Positions 10,768 through 22,620 of a stretch of 64,000 nt of DNA are shown here, one piece after another; within the stretch, counting starts at the first letter, position 1; each line of letters starts with the position of its first letter. Position numbers and translations under genes: made by a program. The stretch covers positions 9,004,085 through 9,068,084 of the forward strand of contig JBBCBC010000033.1 in NCBI GenBank assembly GCA_037126765.1, in the 5' to 3' direction. Origin of the DNA: Stenogyne calaminthoides (Eukaryota > Streptophyta > Magnoliopsida > Lamiales > Lamiaceae). The notes under the pieces were generated by a model. The model had not been told where the DNA came from, did no database searches, and saw nothing but the letters and a program-made list of their open reading frames with translations.

Positions 10768-11830
10768 TCACTGTGGATCAACTCTAGAAAATGGTTTGTT
10801 GGTCATTTTGCCCTTGAGACAGGATTCACAACTTTCATGGGGCTCAAAGTCGAATGGGGTTAAGTAGTCTAACTTCCTTAACCTTGCAATACTATTCTCA
10901 TTTGCATGACCAAGCCTACAATGCCACAAGTAAGTTGGGTTTTCATGATTACTAAGTTCGAGTAGTTTGTTTTGTATATTAAGAATATTATGTCCATTCA
11001 ATAAAGGAGCATTTCCATAAACATCAGCATTAAGGGAAAATAAACAATTATTGTTTGCAAAATGGAAGGAAAACCCTTCAATGTCTAACATAGGAATAGA
11101 AATAATATTACGAGTAATAGAAGCAACGAAATAACAGTTATTCAGTTCAAGTCTAAAACTAGAGGGCAAGTCTAAAACATAAACGCCAACACGTTCAGAA
11201 GCAACTCTTGCTCCATTCCCAACGTGTAGGGCGACTTCACCAAGCCTAACTGCCCTGCTATGCTTGAGACCCTGCACATTTGTACAAATGTGTGAGCTAC
11301 AACCGGTATCTAATACCCAGCAGTTAGTATCATTTGTGGATATGTTTATCTCAATAACAAACATACCTGTTCCAGTGGCTGAGACACTTTGTGCCTTCTT
11401 TTCAGCTGCTAGAACCTTGCAGTCCTTCTTCCAATGCCCCTTCTGCTTGCAGTAGAGGCATACATCCTTGTCCACCCTCTCCTTCTTCTGAATTCCACCT
11501 TTGGGCTTAAGGAAGTTTGGCTTGGAGCCTTTATTTGCTTTGCCCCTTCGCTTTTTCTTTCCTTTCGGAGCAGAAGAAGAAGAGGCACTCACCATGAGCA
11601 CGAGATTTTCCTTTGCAGTGAAAGACTCAAAGGTCTTTAACATGTTATGCAGCTCGGGCATAGTCGATTCCGTCTTATTCATATTAAAGTTTACTACGAA
11701 ATTCTAATATGAATCGGGAAGTGACTGAAGAATGGCATAAACAACAACATTGGTCTTGAGCTCGAAACCCAATCAACCAAGTTTCTCGATTAGCCCAATC
11801 ATCTTTCATTTCATTAGTGCAAGTTTTAAT
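10768..11830 (-). pseudogene. gag C-terminus, protease and pre-integrase of element C
   Basis: The longest frame, 304 codons from 11,682 to 10,768, starts MNKTESTMPELHNMLK, an internal gag motif and not a true start. A basic stretch (KGKKKRRGKANKG) follows. The nucleocapsid knuckle is CLYCKQKGHWKKDC, a complete CX2CX4HX4C. The aspartic protease active site is in WVLDTGCSSHIC, the usual DTG. The pre-integrase block has LWHCRLGHANENS and CESCLKGKM. Upstream to about 11,810, gag homology continues in other frames (MIGLIEKLG). The N-terminal half of gag is absent. Confidence 0.88.
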
Positions 11831-12079
11831 TTGATTATATGTAACCGTTGATTTTTTTTCGTTTATTTTAGTGTTTTCAGGTAAGGACTTGTTGATGTTA
11901 TTTCATCATTAAAGAAGTTCAATATGGAGCCAAGTTTACTAGATTTCTATGATCCGAAGGCGTTTTGAGCCTTGTGACAACCTTACATGTAAGATCTATA
12001 TATGCAGAATATATATCATATATATATATATATACACATATTCATCATTGTTTTTAATTGTGAAATAGAAAAAAGTTAA
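11831..12079. other. Junction region with TA microsatellite
   Basis: Copia homology fades near 11,830 and nothing coding is supported. An alternating TA run lies at about 12,018-12,042 and is shorter in copy B (near 56,430). Confidence 0.6.
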
Positions 12080-13130
12080 CCCTGATTTTTTGTGTTTGTA
12101 CTTGGCTATCATGCAATGTGCTTAAATTTTTTAAAAATGCAAACCTCAATTTAGTTTCAGTTTATTAAATTTTCATTTACAGTGTGTTTATAATTTACTG
12201 GCATTTTTTAATTGAATATATACTCTATTATTCATATAAAACTTTTCAAAATTTTTGGATCAGGAGTTTGATTTAAAAAATCATGTCGTTTTATTACTAG
12301 TATTGCACAATACAAGTCAAAACAATATATTTTCAAATAACTGTTTATAGTGGGACTATTGTAGTCATAACTGGTTTTTGGGCCAAAAATATGAAAAAGA
12401 ATTTTTCTCGAACTTTCTTTTTGGCAAACAAGAAAAAGGGTTTTATATCTTTAATGAAATTATTCTATATTTGACATACGCGAATAGTAAATTTTGAAAA
12501 TAATCAACCTTCTCTTAAAAATAGTTCAAGTAAAATTTTACCTCATTGTACATAGTAACTTTAAATTACACTGGTGGAATATAGTTCAATATGAAAGTGA
12601 CCATCTTCATATCAATCAAAATAATAGCCACCAGTGGAATTAAAAATTGCTATAAATAATGAGGTAAGATTTTACCTGAGCTTTGGGTAGATAGGTTGAT
12701 TATTTCTAACATTACTAATTGAATTAGTATTGGTATTAATTGTCGCGCGCACGTTAAAAATCAAAGAATATCATTTAAGATATAAAATCCTTTTTCTTGT
12801 TTTCCCAAAAAGAAAGTTTTAGAAAAATCTTTTTCACATTATCATCTTCGCCCAAATAACCATCTATCAACAGTTATTTGGGAATCTGTTTTTTTGACTT
12901 ATACACTATACAGGGCAATGCTTGTAATTAATCGTATGTCATGACTTTTCCACCTGATCCGAAATTAAGAAAAGCACTATAACAATGATATATAGATTAC
13001 GTTCAATATTCAAAAGTGCTTGTGAAAAAACACACTAACTGAGAATTTAATAAATTGAAACCAAAAGTTGATGTTTGCATTCTCTTGAATTTAAACATAT
13101 TGCATGATAGCCAAGAACAAACCCAACCTC
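12080..13130. mobile_element. Fold-back DNA element 1
   Basis: The left and right halves are imperfect inverted repeats about 500 bp long that meet near 12,605. For example CTTGGCTATCATGCAAT near 12,102 recurs inverted near 13,105; CTTTCTTTTTGG near 12,415 recurs inverted near 12,815; ACACTGGTGG near 12,570 recurs inverted near 12,632. It has no coding sequence. This is the structure of a non-autonomous fold-back or long-TIR element. The superfamily cannot be named because a target duplication was not established. Copy B: 56,484-57,540. Confidence 0.75.
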
Positions 13131-13772
13131 CTTTCATCAATTAGCAGTTTGCAACTGTCTAGAAATTCGTTACAAAGGATGAATCATCGTCGAAATTTGC
13201 AACGTGCATTGTGATGCAAGGGTTAAACTACACAAAACAACTTTTTCAATCTCCGTTGATTCCCATTGAAATACTGACAATGAGAAATAATACGAGAAAC
13301 TCTCTCGATAAATTTTAATTCATATTGAAAAATGAATCTTTAATTAGAATATGAATCATTAGAATAATATTAACAAATAATAATAATTTAAAAAAAAAAT
13401 TGGAACATTTATATAGTATATTATTGGAAAAAATCTTTGAAATAAATATTAATAAATAATAATAGATTGGATTAAAAAATTTGGAATATATAGTATAGTA
13501 TATTATTGAAATTTTTTTTAGAATAAATATTAACAAATAGTAATTGATTGGGTAAAAATCTTTGGAATATGATAAAAACTAGTATGTGACGGTTTCATGC
13601 ATGAGACGGAGTACAACTTAACACAATCAACACTCACCCCTCAATGTCCAAATTATGTTCTGTCTCACCGTGAGACGTTCTCACGCAAGTATGCATCTTG
13701 GAATATATAGTTTCCATATAATGGATTGGGAAAAATCTTTAGAATAGTTAAATTGGGAAACAAATCCTTGAA

Positions 13773-13814
<42 letters not shown>
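13131..13814. repeat. AT-rich imperfect tandem repeats and TA microsatellite
   Basis: At about 13,360-13,580 a motif of roughly 80-90 bp (TTGGAATATATAGTATAGTATATTATTG, in parts) recurs three or so times with changes. A short inverted motif rich in GTGAGACG/CGTCTCAC lies at about 13,590-13,690 and resembles small plant MITEs. An alternating AT run fills about 13,780-13,812. No gene is supported; the 73-codon minus ORF here is low-complexity. Confidence 0.55.
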
Positions 13815-13815
<1 letters not shown>

Positions 13816-15020
13816 GATTAAATTTTTCGTAGTCCAGTAATTTTTCATCATTTTGAAATCGGTCCTGATTATTTTGATTTTTTTATTTTGGTTCTGTAAG
13901 TTTATGAAAATTTTGAAATTGGTTCAGGTGACCTACTATTGCAGTTCACATATTCAGTCAATGCAAGTGTGGGATTTTATTTGACTTTTTTCTTTTACAC
14001 GTGGCAATATTATTATTTTTTTATGTTAATGTGATATTATTTATTTTAATAATTCATTAAATTAGTAGAAAAATAATAAAAAATTAATTTTTAATTTTTT
14101 TAATATATTCTCAAATCATGTTACTGGATATTTTTTATAAAAAATTATATTATTTAAAAAGAATTAAATTTTATAATTCTATTAATTAAAATTTTTAACT
14201 ACCCCAAAATAAATGAGAATTTGCTAAATTAATTTAAATATTAAATTAAAATATTTAAAATATCTTAAAGAAATTCCATAAAAAAAACATATGACAGTTA
14301 AGTTTGTAAAATTCAAAATCTTAAGATTTTAAAAAAAATAGTAATATAAATAAATTAAAATAAAATGGTAAAAAGGATTAATTTAAATTTAATTTTGAAA
14401 ATTCTGTATTATAAAATTTTTATTTCAAGGTTTTACTTTAATTTTTTATATTATAACTCTTTCAAAATCTTAATTTTTTTAATTTTTACAAATTTAAAAG
14501 TTCATAAATATTTTTAATGAATTTACTTTAAAGTATATCAAAAATTTTAATTCAATTTCTAAAATAATTTAGCAAATTTTGAATTATACTGGGATATTTA
14601 GATGTATTATGAAAATTAATAAAATTACGAAATGAATAATATATTAAAAGATTTTTTTTTAAAATTAGAGTATAATATTTTGCAAATTAGAGTATTATTT
14701 TTTACAAAAAAAATTCAGTAACATAATTTGATAATATATTAAAAGAATTTTTTTAAGTTTTATTTTTTGTTCTACTAATTTAATAAATTATTAAAAATAA
14801 TGCAACATTAACATAAAAATCCAATCAGCATTGTCACATATGAAATAGGTCAAGCAAAATATTACATGTGCATTGACTGGATAAGTGACCTACAATAACA
14901 GGTCACCTGGACCAATTTCAAAAATTTTACAAATTTACAGGACTAAAATTAAAAAATCAAAACAATCGGGACCAATTTCAAAATAATGACAAGTTATTGA
15001 ATTACAAAAAACTTATTTCC
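13815..15020. mobile_element. Fold-back DNA element 2 (long TIR)
   Basis: The whole 1.2-kb stretch folds on itself. The outer 150 bp (ATTTTGAAATCGGTCC...GGTGACCTACTATTG, left) recurs inverted at 14,865-15,020. The inner AT-rich arms continue to pair, for example TTAATAATTCATTAAATTAG near 14,047 with its inverse near 14,775. It has no coding sequence. The long TIRs suggest a Mutator-type non-autonomous element, but no clear 9-bp target duplication was seen because the left flank is a TA microsatellite. Copy B: 58,219-59,422. Confidence 0.8.
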
Positions 15021-15200
15021 TATACATATATAGGTATATCTTTGAACTTATAATTATCAATTAACTAAACAGAATCTAATGACGATATTATCTTAAAGAC
15101 TGGCATGGGATGTCATAGGATATGAATATTTAAAAAATTTGTGTTGTTCAAATATATAAAGTATTTAAATTTGAGACAATTTGAAAATATATATTCAATG

Positions 15201-15979
15201 TTAACTCAATGAGCTACCCGTACTGACTAATGACTCGCCAGCAATCAAAGGAGTGACAATAGGCTTACTACCCAACATATCAGCACGCTCCAATATATCA
15301 TGGGCATACTTGGTTTGCCCAACAATGATGCCATTGGGATTGTAAGAAATCTCAAGACCCAAAAAATAATTTAGCTGACCAAGGTCTTTGATAGCAAACT
15401 CAGAGTGAGTACGAGCGATAAAACGTTGGAGCATATCCTGATCATTGCTTGTGATAATGATATCATCCACATAAAGAAGAAGGTAAATAAGTGAAGAAGA
15501 AGGTAAATAAGTGACGAACCTCGATGAAGATAAAAAAGAGATGAGTCAGACTGTGTTTGACAAAAACCTAAAGACAACAGGAACGCGCTGAATCGCTGAA
15601 ACCAGGCCAAAGGAGCCTGTCGAAGACCATAAAGTGCCTTCTTCAACCGACACACATGATAAGGATATCGAGGATCAATGAAGCCCGGGGGCTGAGCCAT
15701 GAAGACAGGTTTTGTAAGCACACCATTCAGAAAAGCGTTCTTCACATCCAGCTGGTGAAGAGGCCACCTGTAATGAACTGAGAGTGCCAAGATGATACGG
15801 ACTGTAGCAGCCTTAACAACATGACTGAAAGTGTGATGGGTATCCGAAACAGGAACCTGTGTAAAACCCTGAGCTACAAGACGAGCCTTATGTCGCTCGA
15901 TGGAACTATCAGAATGAAATTTGGTTCGAAACACCCATTTGGATCCGACAATGTTAGTGTTAGGAGGACGAGGCACCAA
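15201..15979 (-). pseudogene. Reverse transcriptase of fragment D (frameshifted)
   Basis: The frame from 15,979 reads NTNIVGSKWVFRTK, HKARLVAQGFTQ, HQLDVKNAFLNG, FMAQPPGFIDP and CRLKKALYGLRQAPLAWF. Then comes a jump. A perfect 20-bp tandem duplication at 15,474-15,513, directly before the YVDD codons, shifts the frame by two. The catalytic region resumes in another frame from 15,470 as MDDIIIT, then KDLGQLNYFLGLEI. The sequence stops after SLVSTGSSLS, short of RNase H. Both copies carry the same lesion, so it is not a sequencing error. Confidence 0.9.
15474..15513 (-). repeat. 20-bp tandem duplication before RT YVDD box
   Basis: AAGAAGAAGGTAAATAAGTG occurs twice head to tail (15,474-15,493 and 15,494-15,513). 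Reading through one copy only keeps the RT frame open into the YVDD box. Copy B has the same duplication at about 59,877-59,916. Confidence 0.92.
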
Positions 15980-16929
15980 ATTCCAAGTCTAATTAGCCTT
16001 AAGAGCATCAATTTCCTCCTGCATAGCACTGACCCAATGAGGAAACTTAGATGCGGACTTGAAACCCTTGGGTTCCGAGGTTGCAACGAGAGCTGACAGG
16101 AGAGCTCTGGAAGCAATGTCAACCGGATATCTCGGTTTAAAGACCCCAGCTCGAGCCCGAGTGACCATCGGATGCGTGGGTTGGAGCCAAGCGGTCTTTG
16201 GTGGAGGAACGACCGATCGCCGAGTAGGAAGAGGGTCATGCACATGTCTTCGGGCGGCGGCGGCGTCTCTGAGTGGGGTGGAACTTGTTGTGCAGAAACG
16301 GGTGGAGCCTATTGTGCAGAACGAAGCTGGCATCTTTGTCTTGAGGAACGGGCAGAGCATCTTTGTTGGGGAACAAAGAGCATCTTTGCGGCGAGAACGG
16401 GCGACATCTTTTGCGAAACGACGAGATGCCTACCGTGGGCAGAACGGGCGGTCTCCGGCCGCGGCAGAACGAGAAGACTATCAGGCAGAGCGGCGAATCG
16501 CCCGGCAGTAGGATGAGTCGTGCATAGGAGACACGGAGACACATGCATGAGTGGCTGCAGATTGCGAGCAATAGGGGCCACAACATCAGGCGGTGAACTT
16601 TTATCCAAAAAGCTTGAGACACTCAAATCACTTGATGAAGAATTGCGTTGACCAGAAAACTAAAATACTTGTTCATCAAAATGAGCATGTCTGGTGATAA
16701 AAAAATTTGCTGAAATAGGATCGAAACACCTAAAACCCTTATGAGAACTGTTGTATCCCAAGAAAATGCACGGACGACTATGAGTGGATAGTTTATTTGC
16801 TGCATAATCTCGAAGAAATGGAAATAGCCGACAACCAAAAGGTTTGAAGATAGCATAATTTGGTGCACAATGAAATAATAACTCGTAGGGAGACTTGTTG
16901 TCCAAAACAGATGATGGAAGGCGACTGAT
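15980..16929 (-). pseudogene. Integrase C-terminus and proline-rich linker of D (part 1)
   Basis: Integrase C-terminal residues LLFHCAPNYAIFKPFGCRLF and IFLGYNSSHKGFRC lie at 16,905-16,660. The linker (about 16,640-16,180) is proline/alanine-rich. In copy B it is an exact 24-bp x10 repeat, and here it is badly degraded at the CTG positions. A frame at 16,360-15,989 carries PTHPMVTRARAG and PRYPVDIASRALL, the conserved entry to RT. Element N sits in the integrase codons for the VYVISRLP motif. Confidence 0.82.
16925..16929 (+). repeat. Target-site duplication of N (left)
   Basis: CTGAT, repeated at 26,100-26,104. The uninterrupted copy B has one CTGAT at 61,337-61,341. The five-base length is normal for copia integrase. 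Confidence 0.97.
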
Positions 16930-18775
16930 TGTTGCGATTATACTGAAAAGTATGCTTTTTACTTTGTATAATCTAAACCTGAATTCGAACTTATTTTCTT
17001 GAAATAAATTGTTTATCGATGCTTTAAATATGATTGAATGTTATATATATTTCTTGCATAATTGTTCAATAATTAAATCGTGTTATCTTTGTAGTTAATT
17101 TAGTGATACCGGATCACGAAGATTAAATTAACGATCCACTTGTAACTAAAAAGTACGTCATTAATCGACCTAGATGGAAATGAACAACCATCGCGAAAGG
17201 TTGAGGTGTAAGGCTCAGATTGGTTTGTCTTGACCAAGAGATTACACTAGTGCATGGTGATCGTTGAATAGGACCCTCTGAGGAGGATAAATTCTTCAGA
17301 ACTGAACAAGGAAGAATTAGACCTCAGTGGTTCGTTGTTTCTTAACCTTCGTCCATTAAATAGGATCACGTGGGATTGGTAACTATTGCTTTGACTTATC
17401 ATGGGTAGCGAATCAGAGAGATTCAATACTTTTTATCTTGGGCAATATTATTGGTCACATGTGATTGCTAAGATTTAATATGAAGAATCGTGTGCAAGTA
17501 CGCTTGCTTGATTTGCCCCCTTGGGAGGTTCATAAGTTTTATCATACCAAATCTTGCAAGTGGAATTAGTTTCCGGTATGAATAATAATGTTGAACCGTT
17601 CCTCGACCAAGGACAAAAGATATTAATTAACGGAAAGCTATTTCAATGGCTTGAATTAATTAATGGGCTAGATAATCTTAAACACGGGAAATAATGACCG
17701 GGAGCCATATTGACTGTAATATGGGTTAAGATGGATGGTGCAATATTAATTATGTAGTGGGATTAATTAATATTTATGGGCTTGAATTATATTGTGGCTC
17801 AATATTAGATATTCAAGATCCATTAGAAGGTCCAATCTTAATTCTCCTAAAGGCCCCCTGAGTAGCCCAACATATAGTCCAATAACTGAAAAGGTGATTA
17901 AAATAAAATAAATATTGTTGCTTATATTTCCTCTATTTTTTGAAATTTATGGATAAAAAGAGGAGAAAGATTTTCTTTGAATTTTGTTATGGAATGAAGA
18001 TATGTATTCTTGGAATACAAGATTATCTCATTAAATTCAAGAAATTCCCACTTGGTTATCTATATAGAATATTTGAAATTTTGAAAATATAAAGGCAAGA
18101 AAGATTTTCTTGATTTTCTTGAAAAGATATTATGGAAGATATGTATTTCTTGAAATTCAAGAATATCTCATAAATTCAAGAAGATCCAAATCTTGGATTC
18201 TTGTAGCACTAAATTTTCGAAAATCACCATAATAATAGGAGAGGTGGGATTTTTGTGGAATATTTTAATTATGGAAAAAAGAATATAGAAGATATATTCA
18301 AGATTTCTTGGTGACCAAGAAAAGTCTTTTTCCCACATTGATTTTCTACATAAAATTCGACCACTCCCTCTCCTATAAATAGGGGATGATTAGTTCATTC
18401 CCAAGTACAATTCCATGTCTTTGGAAATATTAGCAAATCCATAAGTGGTGCAACAAAGTTTATTTTTTCTTTTTGTTAATTGTTCATGAGTATCCTTCCA
18501 ACGGATTGTCGAAAGCAAGGGCTAAGGGAATACTTGGGAAGTCCTTTTGGTTAGTCCGTCCGACCAAAAGCCACGCCATCCCGAGAGAGAATGCGTTCAC
18601 GTAAACCCGTAGATTCGACATCGTGGGTTTTCGTGGTTTTTTATATGCATGATATGTTGTTGCAATTATTATTTGAATTAATATAGAATTAATTCATGCT
18701 AGTAATAATTAATGAATTAAATTTGTATTTAAATATTCACCCCGAATAGATCTCAATGCAACTCATTCCCCAACA
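16930..18775 (+). repeat. 5' LTR of N
   Basis: 1,846 bp from TGTTGCGATT to CCCCAACA. It aligns end to end with 24,250-26,099. Differences include GATCGTTGAATAGG against GACCGATGCGCTTAATAGG and small indels around CTG/CAG. TATAAATA is at 18,374-18,381. Confidence 0.95.
18374..18381 (+). promoter_or_regulatory. TATA box in 5' LTR of N
   Basis: TATAAATA followed by GGGGATGA, in the same context as E1 (2,223) and the 3' LTR of N (25,698-25,705). It is the likely promoter of the genomic RNA. Confidence 0.65.
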
Positions 18776-18777
18776 AT

Positions 18778-18790
18778 TTAGTATCGAGCC
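18778..18790 (+). promoter_or_regulatory. Primer binding site of N (altered)
   Basis: TTAGTATCGAGCC stands where E1 has TGGTATCAGAGCC. The CAG of the canonical site reads CG. The priming function is probably intact in the real DNA, because the change matches the general CTG/CAG distortion seen in this region. Confidence 0.7.
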
Positions 18791-20237
18791 CTTTGTTTAG
18801 ACTCTGAATTTTTTAAATTGTAATTTAATTCGTGGACATTAAATTTGAAATTGGACAAAATAGAACTATTAGATACATTTTTGCGGTATCCAATTGTCAT
18901 GGATTTTAATGTTTATTTTTGCATGCATATAAACCGTGGTTTTTTAATTTGATTCGTTCGGATTTGTTTTTGCCTCGAGAAAATCCACAAGTAGACTAGA
19001 TTTGTTTTATTTGATCAATGTAATAGACTAGTCTAGATCTAGGTTTATTTATTTTTGTAAATAAATTATAACCGGATCGGAACGAAAAACGAAGAATTAA
19101 AGGACAAAATCCGTAACCGGCGCTGGCGTATGTACCGGCACGCATGGGCGCAGGGCGGGCGGCGGCCGAGCGCCCTTGAGATGAGGGGCCCAAGACGGGC
19201 TTGGCGCTCGAAGCCGAGACGACGCCGGGGCGGATCTTGTGGTATGATCTGGGCGCCGGTTTAGGTCTAGGGCGAGGCGGAGTATGGCGAACGTGACTGA
19301 GCGTGGATCTTGGCGGATCGCGCCTCGCCGCCGATACCGCCGAGGCGTGGGCGTGGCCTTTGGGCGGCACGGCCCCGGGCGGTGCCGAGGTCGCTGCCTA
19401 AGGTTGCCCCAGCCAAGTGGCGGGCGGATCTTGGGCGTGCATCCATGTGTTTTTGCTGGCGTGGCGGTTCGAGACGAAGTATTTTTTTCGAGACGAGCGA
19501 GTGGGAGAAATTCGAGGCGTGTTTCTTCAAGATCAAGTCAAGAAAAATCAAACCATGACAGTTGGATAATTTGTGCCCAATATGTTTATTTTTTCTTGCT
19601 TTTGCTTGATTTATTTGTGTTATCTTATGCTTTATTTAATTTGTTTAAATGTGTTTGCATGAGGGTTGCCAAATTGAAAAATCTCAACTTCAAAATTACT
19701 AAGTATGTTTTAAATAATTAATTGACAATTTTATTAGGATAATAAAATTGAATTAATTTTGACCTCCATGATTTATTTATTTGTGAATTCTTTTGGAGAA
19801 ATTCCTCCAACGGGGACGGTCAAAAGATAGGTTTCACATGAATGAATTCCAAACGGATGATTGTGGGTTATTACTAGTGGCGGCGATGACCTCCCAACGA
19901 GGCTCGATCAAAGCGAAATAGTAATCTGTATTTAGTCATGGTTATTACTTAGGTATAAAATTGATATGCATATACTTCTCAAAGTCCTGTCAATTTTATA
20001 TTGGTCAAATGGGAGCCAACTATTAATCCTGGAATATTAAAGGTTTATAAATCGTTCTTGTTTGTAACCTTCTTGAATGTGTTTAAATAATGACCCACCC
20101 AACGTGGCTTATTTAAACTGTTTTTGAGATGTTGGCCGATGCATGTTCATATTTTTTGAGATTTTAATATGATGCATGTGATCAAACCTTGTGATAATTT
20201 TTGTGCTTATGCATATTATTGTTTATTTCAGTTCATC
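18791..20237 (+). other. Leader of N with GC-rich block
   Basis: A long leader before gag, AT-rich except for about 19,080-19,545, which is very GC-rich and opens several unrelated ORFs on both strands. These ORFs show no family resemblance and are rejected as genes. The block occupies the same place as the GC-rich blocks of E1 but differs in sequence. Confidence 0.7.
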
Positions 20238-21130
20238 ATGTCGCAACCTTTTAATCCCTTTATTCAATATCTTTGAAAAGACAATTTACTCCTTTGGAGA
20301 AAATTTTGTTGATTGGAATCGAAAACTCACTATAGTCCTCTTCGCACAAAGTCATAAGCGGGTTACGACCACACCTAAACCGGATAAACCATCGGATGAG
20401 TCCACTAAAAGCGGTTAAGAAAGAGTATCTTGACCGGGAGCGGTTAACGAAATGGCTAAGTGTACCATCTTGGCTTTATGTCGGATGTGTTGCAACACCA
20501 ACACGAACGTTGAGACCATTGCGGAAATCATGACTAGTCTTAAAGCGATGTTTCAACATCGAGCCGTGTGGCTCGTCGGATCACCATGAGGGACTTGCTC
20601 TCTATGAAAATGGTGGAGGAACGCGCGTAAGGGAGCACGTTCTCCGGATGATGGCTCACCTTAATAAACTTGAGGTACTTTATTTGAATACGATATCGAG
20701 ACCCAAATCAATTTAGTGCTCTATTCTCTGGCCGAAAAGCTTTGAACAATTCGGGTTGAACTACGGATGAATAATCGAAGTTCTCAATGCACGATCTGTT
20801 GCAAGCTTTAGTCTCGGCAGAGGCGCTTATAGAGGGGAAAAAAGCCAAGCCTTGGTGGCAACGGACCTTCTTCTTCTTCTAGACCAAGGGGTGGTAAGAA
20901 CAAGAAAAGGAACAAAGGCACAAGCAAGTGAACTCAAGTGTTGCCAATGGAAAAGATAAGGTGAAGAAGGGTGGTGGAGTGAACAAACCCGCCTAAGGGG
21001 AAGTGCTTCAAGCTGCGGTGAGAAAGGACATTGGAGGTCACTGTTCCGGACCTAAGAGGATGGAAAGAAAGGTAATTCTCACGCACTAGTTGTTGAAACT
21101 TGTTTAGCGGCGTATGCCTCCCATTTTGTG
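20238..21130 (+). pseudogene. gag of N (frames broken)
   Basis: ATG at 20,238 begins MSQPFNPF. Capsid motifs of this family appear in shifting frames: SLKAMFQ-like near 20,535, LSMKMVE near 20,597 and RMMAHLNKLEV near 20,645. The nucleocapsid knuckle lies at about 21,003-21,050 (CGEKGHWRS-like) with one inserted base. The roughly 190 bp missing from E1 gag is present here. The many one-base shifts fall near CAG/CTG sites, so the true gene may be open. Confidence 0.8.
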
Positions 21131-22620
21131 GGTGGTGGATACGGGATCCACTAATCATGTTTGTTTCACATTCTGGGGGTTCAAGCGGACAAGCAACTTA
21201 GTGGGAGTGAGGTCCTCATCACACCGGGCGATGATCTTAATGAGAGTGGCGGTGAAGCGATGGGAGAAGTGCACTGTCTTTTGAAAAGCAGTGCTTTAAT
21301 TTTGAGACATTCTTTACGTTCCGGATTTTTAGAAAAGAATTCATTTTCGGTTTCTAAACTTTTTATGATGGATATTTTGGTTACTTTTTTTAATAAAAGT
21401 TGTTACCATTTTTTGATAAATTTATCTCATCATGTAACGTTGTTGAATGATCTCTATACAAATTGATTGTGCACACCACTCAATAAAATGTATCCTATAA
21501 CACATCAATTGCTTTCGAGAAAAGAAAACGTTCATCGATTCGTGAGCGAGACACTTCTTTGACATCTAAGATTAGGGTCATATAAATCAAAAGAGGATCC
21601 AAAGGTTGGTGAGAGGCGGTTCACTAGGGTTTTCTCCAAGTTGAACCGATTCCAACCTACGAATCATGTTTGGAGAGTAATATGACCGAGAGGACATTTG
21701 GAGCCAAGGGAATAGGGCCAAAGAAGTGTTAGATATCGTTTACACGGATGTCGTAGTTCAATGTCAACCAAAGCAAGAGGAGGTTATGAGTAATTTTATT
21801 GATGATTACTCAAGGTACATTTTCCTTATGAAGCATGAATCGAGACCTTTGAGAAATTCTAAGAATTTAAGGCTCAAGCGAGAGAATCATGTGGAAAAAA
21901 CGTATCAAGTCTCTGACGATCGATCGTGGAGGCGAATACCTCGGCGATAAGTTTTTGAACTACTTATCGATGAAGGATTGTATCGACTCACCGCATCGGA
22001 ACCCCTCAACAAAGCGGGGGATTGCAGGCGAAAGCAACAAAATTCTTTTGGAAATGGTTAGATCAATGATGAGTTATACGGTTCTTCCCGAGTCGATTCT
22101 GCGGTCATACCTTGGAAAAAACAGCGACTTACATTACGAACTTGGTGCTATCCAAATCGGTTCCCAAAACTCCCAAAGAATGGTGGACCAATGCAAAGCC
22201 TAGTATGAGACACATGAGAACTTTGGGGTGTCCGCCCACGTGTTGGACAAGGAAAAGCGATAAATTGGATCCTCGATCGAGAATTAAATTTTATTTTTTG
22301 TAGGATACCCCGAGGAACAAAAGGGTGTATGTTCTATAGTTCGAAGATCAAAAGGTGGACATCCGCATCCACTTTAGATTTTGGAAGAAAACTATATGAA
22401 CAAAGAAAACCCAGTGAGATTACCTTAAATGAGCTTAGAGGGCAAACCTCGATCTTGGTATCTTAGATGATATACTAAACGATCGCTTTCTGGCAGAGCC
22501 TCGTTATAGTGGGAGGGTTTAGGCGACGGAGAGATTCATGGGAATAGGAGAGTCCTCGGACTTGATTCCCGGAATCAGACCCATGGACATATGACTAGGC
22601 ACTCCAAGATAAGGATGCAG
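21131..22620 (+). pseudogene. Protease-integrase of N (frames broken)
   Basis: A protease region near 21,150-21,370 ends with a LRHSLRSGFLEKNSFSVSK-like block. Pre-integrase and integrase then follow. A catalytic Asp region resembling RSDHGGEYL is at about 21,905-21,945 (read here as a shifted DRGGEYLGDKFLNYL). EMVRSMMSYTVLPES is at 22,050-22,090, and SKSVPKTPKEWW, KPSMRHM and GCP follow to about 22,240. The linker ends near 22,620. Frame changes are numerous. Confidence 0.82.

Larger units (their letters stand above)
6623..11830 (-). mobile_element. Ty1/copia element C, minus strand (5'-truncated)
   Basis: In the minus direction gag, protease, integrase, RT and RNase H run from about 11,830 down to 8,180, then a polypurine tract, then a 3' LTR at 8,077-6,623. 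The 5' LTR, primer site and first part of gag are missing; homology ends near 11,830. Multiple stops and shifts interrupt the frames. It is a different copia family from E1/N: its LTR starts TGTTAGTGTTAGTG. The same truncated copy is in copy B at 51,032-56,238. Confidence 0.85.
15190..16929 (-). mobile_element. Ty1/copia fragment D, part 1 (minus)
   Basis: The RT half and the integrase C-terminus of a minus-strand copia element. It is cut at its low-coordinate end within RT, so RNase H and the 3' LTR are missing. Element N interrupts it at 16,929/16,930, and it continues at 26,100-27,108. In copy B it is uninterrupted at 59,593-62,343. A third copia family by protein sequence (Retrofit/Ale-like by recollection). 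Confidence 0.87.

Noticed and set aside
13315..13536. 73-codon minus-strand Ile/Tyr/Phe-rich ORF
   Set aside because: Low-complexity AT-rich tandem repeat; copy B gives a different frame and length.
19267..19721. ORFs of 82-145 codons on both strands in the leader of N
   Set aside because: Same GC-rich leader block; overlapping frames on both strands without conserved motifs.
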